From: Pseudorasbora parva
Taxonomy: Eukaryota > Chordata > Actinopteri > Cypriniformes > Gobionidae
Assembly: GCF_024679245.1 (NCBI RefSeq)
Contig: NC_090172.1
Span: 40,330,776-40,394,775, forward strand
DNA length: 64,000 nucleotides
Reading direction: 5' to 3'
Shown here in pieces: positions 58,346 to 64,000 of the stretch; positions within the stretch are counted from its first letter, which is position 1, and each line of letters opens with the position of its first letter. A model generated the notes under the pieces. The model searched no databases. It was not told the DNA's origin and was given only the letters and a program-made list of their open reading frames with translations. The translations under genes were made by a program, and so were the position numbers.

Positions 58346-60359
58346 CCGATCGCCAGCTTGGTATGTCCCAGGCTTTAATGATCCTTATAACCTCTAAATC
58401 TTGTCACGTTAGTAAAATATTACATTAGCTGTTCATGAAAACTAGAGGAGCTAGACAACAATTAGACATTCAACCTGAATTATCAAATTCTCATAGTAAC
58501 ACAAATTGCTTTCGCTTATTGATGACATCATGCCCTCAGGTGGCAGGCATAGTCCGCCATAGTCATTGCCAGTGTTGCATAGTGTCTACGTGAATGTGGG
58601 TGCGGAGTCATCAAGATAGGGCTGGGTCCCTTTTGTTTAGGGGCGTGTTTGTTTTGTTGTTTTGAAATATCAACAGTGTTTACCAGAAATTGCTCACTGA
58701 ACCTTTAATTTAACTCTTTTTCCTTCTTTTTTAAAGGTGTGGAAACTCTGTGTTGTTGTTTTTTTGTTGTTGTTGTTGTTTTTCTGCTATGGTCTCCTTC
58801 TTGCCTTTAAAGTAGTTTACCCTTCTTATTCTAAACCAGATAATGTGAAGATACATCGCTGTATCAATACACAAGTAAAGAACCCCGTGGAAACAGCCTA
58901 CTTAATGGATGCGTCTAAAAGCTTAGCCAGCTGACTTGTTGCCTTGCTGCCAAGCATTTGCGCATGAAGGTACTTCACAAAACTGATCTCAGACAGACTT
59001 CTTAGTAGGGATGCAGGCATATAGATAAAGTATCGATGTATCAATACTGATACTCAATATCAATATCGATACAAATATCGACACTAAGGTGTTTTTTTAA
59101 CCAGTAATTTTGTTTATTTAAAAAGATTATTTAATGCATACTATACGAATAACCTATGTTACCGAATAGTTGTGTAGTAAAGAACTTTTTTCCTGCTCAT
59201 CTGAATCATGATCTAAATACACACAAATGCAACAAGAGTGTTCACTTACTGCTGACACTGTATTCAAACAGAGCTGAGTTTCCTAAAATTAGGCCTATCA
59301 TAAGAAACCATTTATGCTTTTGGAAACGCAGCCCAGAGCAATGCTCATCAGAAGACAGAAATACATAATATTTCACAATAAACAAATAGAAATTAGCCCA
59401 CATAGTGCAATTACCCTCTTAAAATTGAATGTAAAAAGTTTATATTGATCGTGTTCTATTCTGTTACTAATGTTAATATAGGTAAATCTGAATTTATCAG
59501 ACTATCAGAATAAAAAGGTTGCATTTTATGAACATCCTTTCACCAACAGTCCCTTGGGAAAATGAACCATGGTTCAGACAGGTTCACTTGAGTCAAAAAC
59601 ACCACAAACTTTTAGTTAACTTTTTATTGCATATTTTGCATAAATTTACTTTTGGCAGTATGGCTTTGTTCTAAATTCCCCATCCTTTTCATGAGCTCCA
59701 TGAAAAGCCAAGACAGGGAACAGCAGCTTCCCCCATTTAGAACAGAACATGCATGACACAATTGGCATTGATTAAGTCAAACACAGTTAAGGAGGAGCTG
59801 GGGAGGAGGTGGGTTAGAAAGCAGCATGCAGTGGAAGCAGCAAGCAGGCAGACTGAACTAAAGCTACACTTAAGTAAGACGCCCTGTTTGAGAGATGCCA
59901 ATTGAGTGCATGGGAATTAGATCAGCTGATATGGGCTGGGTTGGAATTTTTCCAATCAGCTGACGGCCGAGCTTGACTACGTGGCCTACCTGAACTAACG
60001 CAGATGCTTGATTTTATTTTTTACTACAGTGACCATAGTTTAGCTATAGTATTTGTAGATTTCCATGGTAACCACTACAAGTAAACATATTTTACACCAT
60101 GTGTAAGCAAATATATGATCTAATAAATTGCCATTAAGGGATAGTGAATGTTAAAATGCCTTTCATCTTGAGTCAGCATCTTGTGTAGCCAGCTGACGGC
60201 TGAAGGTCTGGACTCCATAGCCGCTTTTATTGGCCAAGGGCCGCCAGAGGCCGTCTGGCTGACATGTAATGCAACCAATCACAGTTTGTTTTGTTCCATG
60301 TCATGTTTAGAGGTGAAAAAAAAAAATCAGTGTCCCTACTATAACACACAGGTGCTTAA
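58346..60359. other. Intergenic stretch without recognisable gene
   Basis: A (TTG)n run lies at about 58755-58785. 'gaacctTTAA' at about 58698-58707 may be the right end of a TTAA element. A 'tatcgatac'-rich patch at 59027-59083 matches a dispersed fish repeat type. Two similar boxes with 'cagctgacggc' lie at 59958 and 60190. Nothing coding is supported. Confidence 0.45.
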
Positions 60360-60486
60360 AGGGGTGATGAATTGAGAAATCAACTTTCCCTTGAGCTTTT
60401 GATATATAAAAGGTCATGGATTGGTAATATAAGATTATCCTCTAAGTTTCAGAGCTGAAAACGTCCTTGTTAGTCAAAAGCCCCAG

Positions 60487-61310
60487 TCGCACGGAACTAG
60501 TATTATCTGGGGACCTCTGGTGATTTGTAATAATTGCAGAGAATGTCTGTGATCTTAATCCCGTGCGAATCGGCCATGTCTGTAATTTGTAAAGTAAAAA
60601 TTCCCCCGCAAATTACCTACCATATTTCGCCGAACACTGATGTCCTGTGATAGTAGTCCCGTGCGAATCGACATCTCTGTGATTTGGCCAAGATTAGGCG
60701 GATCAGATATCATTTTTGCAAGTTTTTTTTTTTCTTGCATGTGAGCATTTCTATCTTTATCTTTCACGAAGAAGGGAGGCTGCATTCATTATGCGCACCG
60801 TAATGAATTCCCGTGCAGCCGCACAGATTATACTTTCACTTTAGAATGAGTATCAATTTGGGAGTAAACTGATTGAATGGTGTGTTTAATATTAACATCA
60901 ATACTGTTTTTAATGAAAAACAGAACAGAACAGTACAATGACAAGCTTGTTTAAATAGGCGCTTTTACAGCTTTTTTAGCATTGAAACGGAATCATCCGC
61001 CATGTCAGCTTCTCACTCGTGATAAATGAAATCTGATTCCTGCCGCTGGTCTGAGCTCAGTTCAAGGCGTCTGTTCGCTAACTGAACAAAATTATGTTTA
61101 TTTATTATTATAAAATAATCAAAATGATATTGATGCCTGTTTATGATTTCATACAGCTATATCTAACAAAGTCTTGACATCATATCCGGGAGAAGTCAGT
61201 AAATTCGAGTAAAACACAGGCTTTGCTTATCCCATGCGAATGCGCCACGCAAAACTCACAGGGTAATTTCTAAATCACAGAGGTCCCTAGATAATACTAA
61301 TCCCGTGCGA
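60487..61310. mobile_element. Nested TIR element with approximately 40-bp inverted ends
   Basis: 'tcgcacggaactagtattat' with 'ctggggacctctg' on the left is inverted on the right ('cagaggtccctagataatac', 'taatcccgtgcga'). The 'cccgtgcgaat' motif recurs inside at about 60561, 60658 and, with one mismatch, 61232, so the termini are partly duplicated internally. No coding sequence was found. Confidence 0.7.
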
Positions 61311-61595
61311 ATTGTGCTAAAGAAAAGCTTTTATAGAAACCAGGCCCAGCAAATTATTTTGTGATTCATTCTTACGTCATAGCGCTACAAAACACGCCTC
61401 TACAGCATGTCTAATTCAGTAGCCCCTCCCAGCAACTCATGGAGCTGATTGGCTCGTGCTAGCTAGCCAACAACAATAAACATGCCAAGGAAGATAGCAA
61501 GATATTGCGCTATTGCTGGTTCTGGAAGAACACAGTCGCTGCAAAAGCTTCCTTTGGATCCTGATTAGAAATGTGTGGTTGAACTTTATCTTCAA

Positions 61596-62802
61596 AGGTG
61601 CACTATGCAACTTTCCGTCCACTGGAGGGCGCCTATTCAAAACAAATGTGTAGTTTGATGACGCAAAGTGTGAGCGCAGCATCTTGGGAGATGTGGTCTT
61701 CTCATCACAGCCAGTGGAAAATTAGCCTAGAAATCTAGACGCACCCTAGCGGCAGCGAATTTAATTTGCCCGCAAGTGTCGTCTAGGAACTCTCAATACA
61801 CGTCTGAGCTGTATTCCTCAGAATCTGGACGGCCCAATCACATCATGTATAGAGTCAGCGGGCGGGGCCATAATGACGACGGCCGAGTTGCGTTTGTGTG
61901 CTTCTAGTAAACACAGAAACTGGCGAACGGCGGCCTTTCGAATCAGCTTTGACCGCGATCCTGGAAGACTTGGAGTTAAGCTTTTCTCTGAGAAAAGAAC
62001 AAAGAACGGCACTGACGTCATTCTTAAAAAGGGAAGATGTGTTCGGAGTTTAGCCGACCGGATACGGCGAATGTTTAATCTATCAACAAGCTCTGTTTCA
62101 CCTTCGTTGCTCTGGTTGGTGTAGCGCTATCCTATCGCGTGCAGAGGGAGTTTGAAAGACAACCATTTATCCCGCCCCTCGGATTGCACCCTGTCTATGG
62201 TGAGTTTCCAGACCAAACATCTTGATGTGGGTCTGGCTTGTCAGGCTAGTGGGAAATAGGACTTGGGCAGAAATCACGTTCATGCATCCGGTTATTAACG
62301 TTACTGTAGTCTAAAGCAGAGCAGGACCGAGTGTTGTGGACCTGAGCACAGCTGCTGGAGCGATTGTTAAACAAATACCCGCCTCGCGAATACCGGGAAT
62401 TTTATTATGACGGGACGGGACACAGTCGCCGGGCGCCTGCACAGATCCGCTCTTCCGATTATGATTTTGAGGTAATGCAGCTCTGTTTATCATATTAGAT
62501 ACATTTAAGTGTGTTTAAAACAATGTTATGACCTTGTTCACTTGTTCACACTGCTAGAGTAAATCGCTCCTGCCAAATAAACGCCAAAACCGAGGGTAGC
62601 GCAGGTATGACGCAATTGACAGGCGACTCCTTCAAATGCAATGCTGAAACGTCCCTGTCCTTAGTTACAATAGCAATTTTCTCACAATTTGCAAATAGTT
62701 GGAAACATCTGGGATATTGTAGGTACTCAACTGAACAAAATATTTAACACAGGCCTAGTAGTTTTTGGATATTTTACTGCAAAAATACTATATAGTGCAC
62801 CT
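61596..62802. mobile_element. Nested TTAA-type element split by hAT copy C
   Basis: The left end 'aggtgcactatgcaactttc' and right end 'tatatagtgcacct' share an 11-bp perfect TIR. The right flank is TTAA (62803-62806); the left flank is TCAA, one base off. The interior after the hAT insert includes 'gcagagcaggaccgagtg' and 'gacgggacgggacacagtcg'. No domain was recognised. Confidence 0.65.
61723..62248. mobile_element. hAT-type MITE, copy C (full length, 526 bp)
   Basis: It matches copy A (25327-25856) along its length, with about 20-30 substitutions or short gaps. The ends are 'tagcctagaaatctagacgc' and 'gggtctggcttgtcaggcta'. The flanks 'gtggaaaat' and 'gtgggaaat' fit a 9-bp duplication with one change. 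It splits the TTAA element at 61596-62802, so it inserted later. Confidence 0.8.
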
Positions 62803-64000
62803 TTAATGAATTTCCAGCTCACTTGGGGAAGACATGTTCACTTCTTTTTACTGGGGAATCAAATCTGCGTCAATGCTGGATTTGGATCCGACAGGAATGG
62901 TGCAAAACACTTGTGAGTAAAACGTGTTTTGATATGTAGTATTGCATTGTTATCGTTTTGCTAATGTGTACGTGTCTAACAGAAACATACCTTTAGCACG
63001 CTGGACTCAAGACACTTATGGTCCAGGGGCCAGGGCTCGCAAAGCCCGGCAGGCCGAAGAATCTCTTATTCCGTTCTTGATGTGTTGTTGTCTCTCGAGT
63101 CTCGACTTGACATTTTAAGGGCGGCGCGCGCGCGTGCACACACATGTTCGCGCTTAGATCAACCGATCGTGCGGGCTATGTGTAATATAAAAATAATAGT
63201 CCAATCAATTGCGGGTGGATGACAAATAAATAATTGTGTTTGTTTGATAAAGACGTTTACGATCGAGAAAATCATTCCGGTTGGTGCTTCTCCCTCAATC
63301 TCTCCTCTCCCTCATGTGAACTGACAGCAGAGAAGCTCATTAAATATGCAAATCTTCTCCAACCCTAGCCGTGGGTGTTTACTTCCAAGTCTCCTGTGCG
63401 TCACGCCCATCAAAACCCAGCGTTCAGAAGACAGCCTCAAAACCAGTGTAGAAAATAGCCTTTCTGGTTATGATGTTTTTAAATGTAAAAAAACACACAA
63501 ACATAATTAGTTGACCTCAGACAACAGTATAAAAAAATAGAAAAAGCCAGTTCATGACACTTTTAAAACTCTTGGACGTATTTCTAAGAGTCTAGCTACT
63601 CTATGCTGCAAACTTTACATAGAGCCTACTTCACATACTTTTGTTTAAAATCCAGTGTCCAGTGATAAAATCCAGTGTTTGATACGCATTGTCACAGTTG
63701 TAAACATGTTGGCTGTTTGAGGGGGTTTGGTGGCATCTTTGTTTCCAGTTTGTCTCAGTTATTGATTGATATGGAAACCACAGATAGGTGACTTAATTAA
63801 GTACTGCAATGTTGTTGCCTTTTTTCATCATATTGATGCTAGCCTAGTTTGTACATTGTCGTGGACTATTTTTTCTTTATGTAAAATAATTATGTGGAAT
63901 ATATATGCTACAGGAGATAAATAATTTCAAACTCAAGTACATTTTCATATCCACATATTATGTCACCCTTATGAATCATACTCATATTTAGCAATCATTG

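Larger units (their letters stand above)
60360..63562. mobile_element. TTAA-flanked element, 3.2 kb, hosting three nested insertions
   Basis: Start 'aggggtgatgaattgag' at 60360 follows TTAA (60356-60359). The end 'ttcatgacactt' at 63562 precedes TTAA (63563-63566). The terminal 12 bp match at about 9 positions. Its own interior includes 'gtttcagagctgaaaacg', 'cacgcctctacagcatg', 'gcgtcacgcccatcaaaacc' and a CpG/GC-alternating run at 63122-63134. Inserted inside are a TIR element (60487-61310), a second TTAA element (61596-62802) and, within that, hAT copy C. No transposase was seen. 63567-64000 shows nothing recognisable. Confidence 0.6.

Overview
The window looks like nuclear DNA from a teleost fish, most likely a cyprinid. 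Its genes have many small exons with consensus splice sites and vertebrate orthologues. About two thirds of the sequence is transposon-derived, with families typical of cyprinids: Tc1 fragments, L2 and RTE LINEs, a 5S-rRNA-derived SINE3, hAT miniature elements with 8-bp target duplications, and elements flanked by TTAA. No bacterial genes, rRNA array, tRNA or CRISPR array was seen.

Four protein-coding genes can be rebuilt exon by exon, and each closes in frame. (1) dis3l (+, 14693-30204, 17 coding exons, 1054 codons) encodes the cytoplasmic RNA-exosome 3'-5' exonuclease. (2) tipin (-, 34512-32197, 7 coding exons plus a probable non-coding first exon near 36149, 295 codons) encodes the Timeless partner of the replication fork. 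It converges on dis3l. (3) lctl (-, 47597-36954, 13 coding exons, 578 codons) encodes lactase-like/gamma-klotho, a family-1 glycosidase homologue with a C-terminal membrane anchor. Both catalytic glutamates are replaced. (4) A beta/gamma-crystallin (+, 49291-51213, 6 exons, 207 codons, probably crybgx) is transcribed away from lctl. Two lens-associated genes therefore share a 1.7-kb divergent intergenic region.

Region by region: 1-8235 is a diverged tandem repeat of about 370-395 bp, split by a nest of TIR elements and an L2 LINE. 8240-14290 is transposon debris (Tc1, hAT-like, a long inverted repeat, a TTAA element with an exon-like ORF). 14300-36400 holds dis3l and tipin, with introns packed with miniature elements. 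36550-51330 holds lctl and the crystallin gene. 51330-64000 has no recognised gene; it contains a dead RTE LINE and a four-element nest of MITEs.

The best leads are: several TTAA-flanked elements that carry remnants of THAP-like or other exon-like coding sequence; a perfect 111-bp duplicate of the dis3l exon-8 splice acceptor placed in the following intron; the loss of both catalytic residues in LCTL; and the divergent lens gene pair. I found no clear undescribed multi-gene system.
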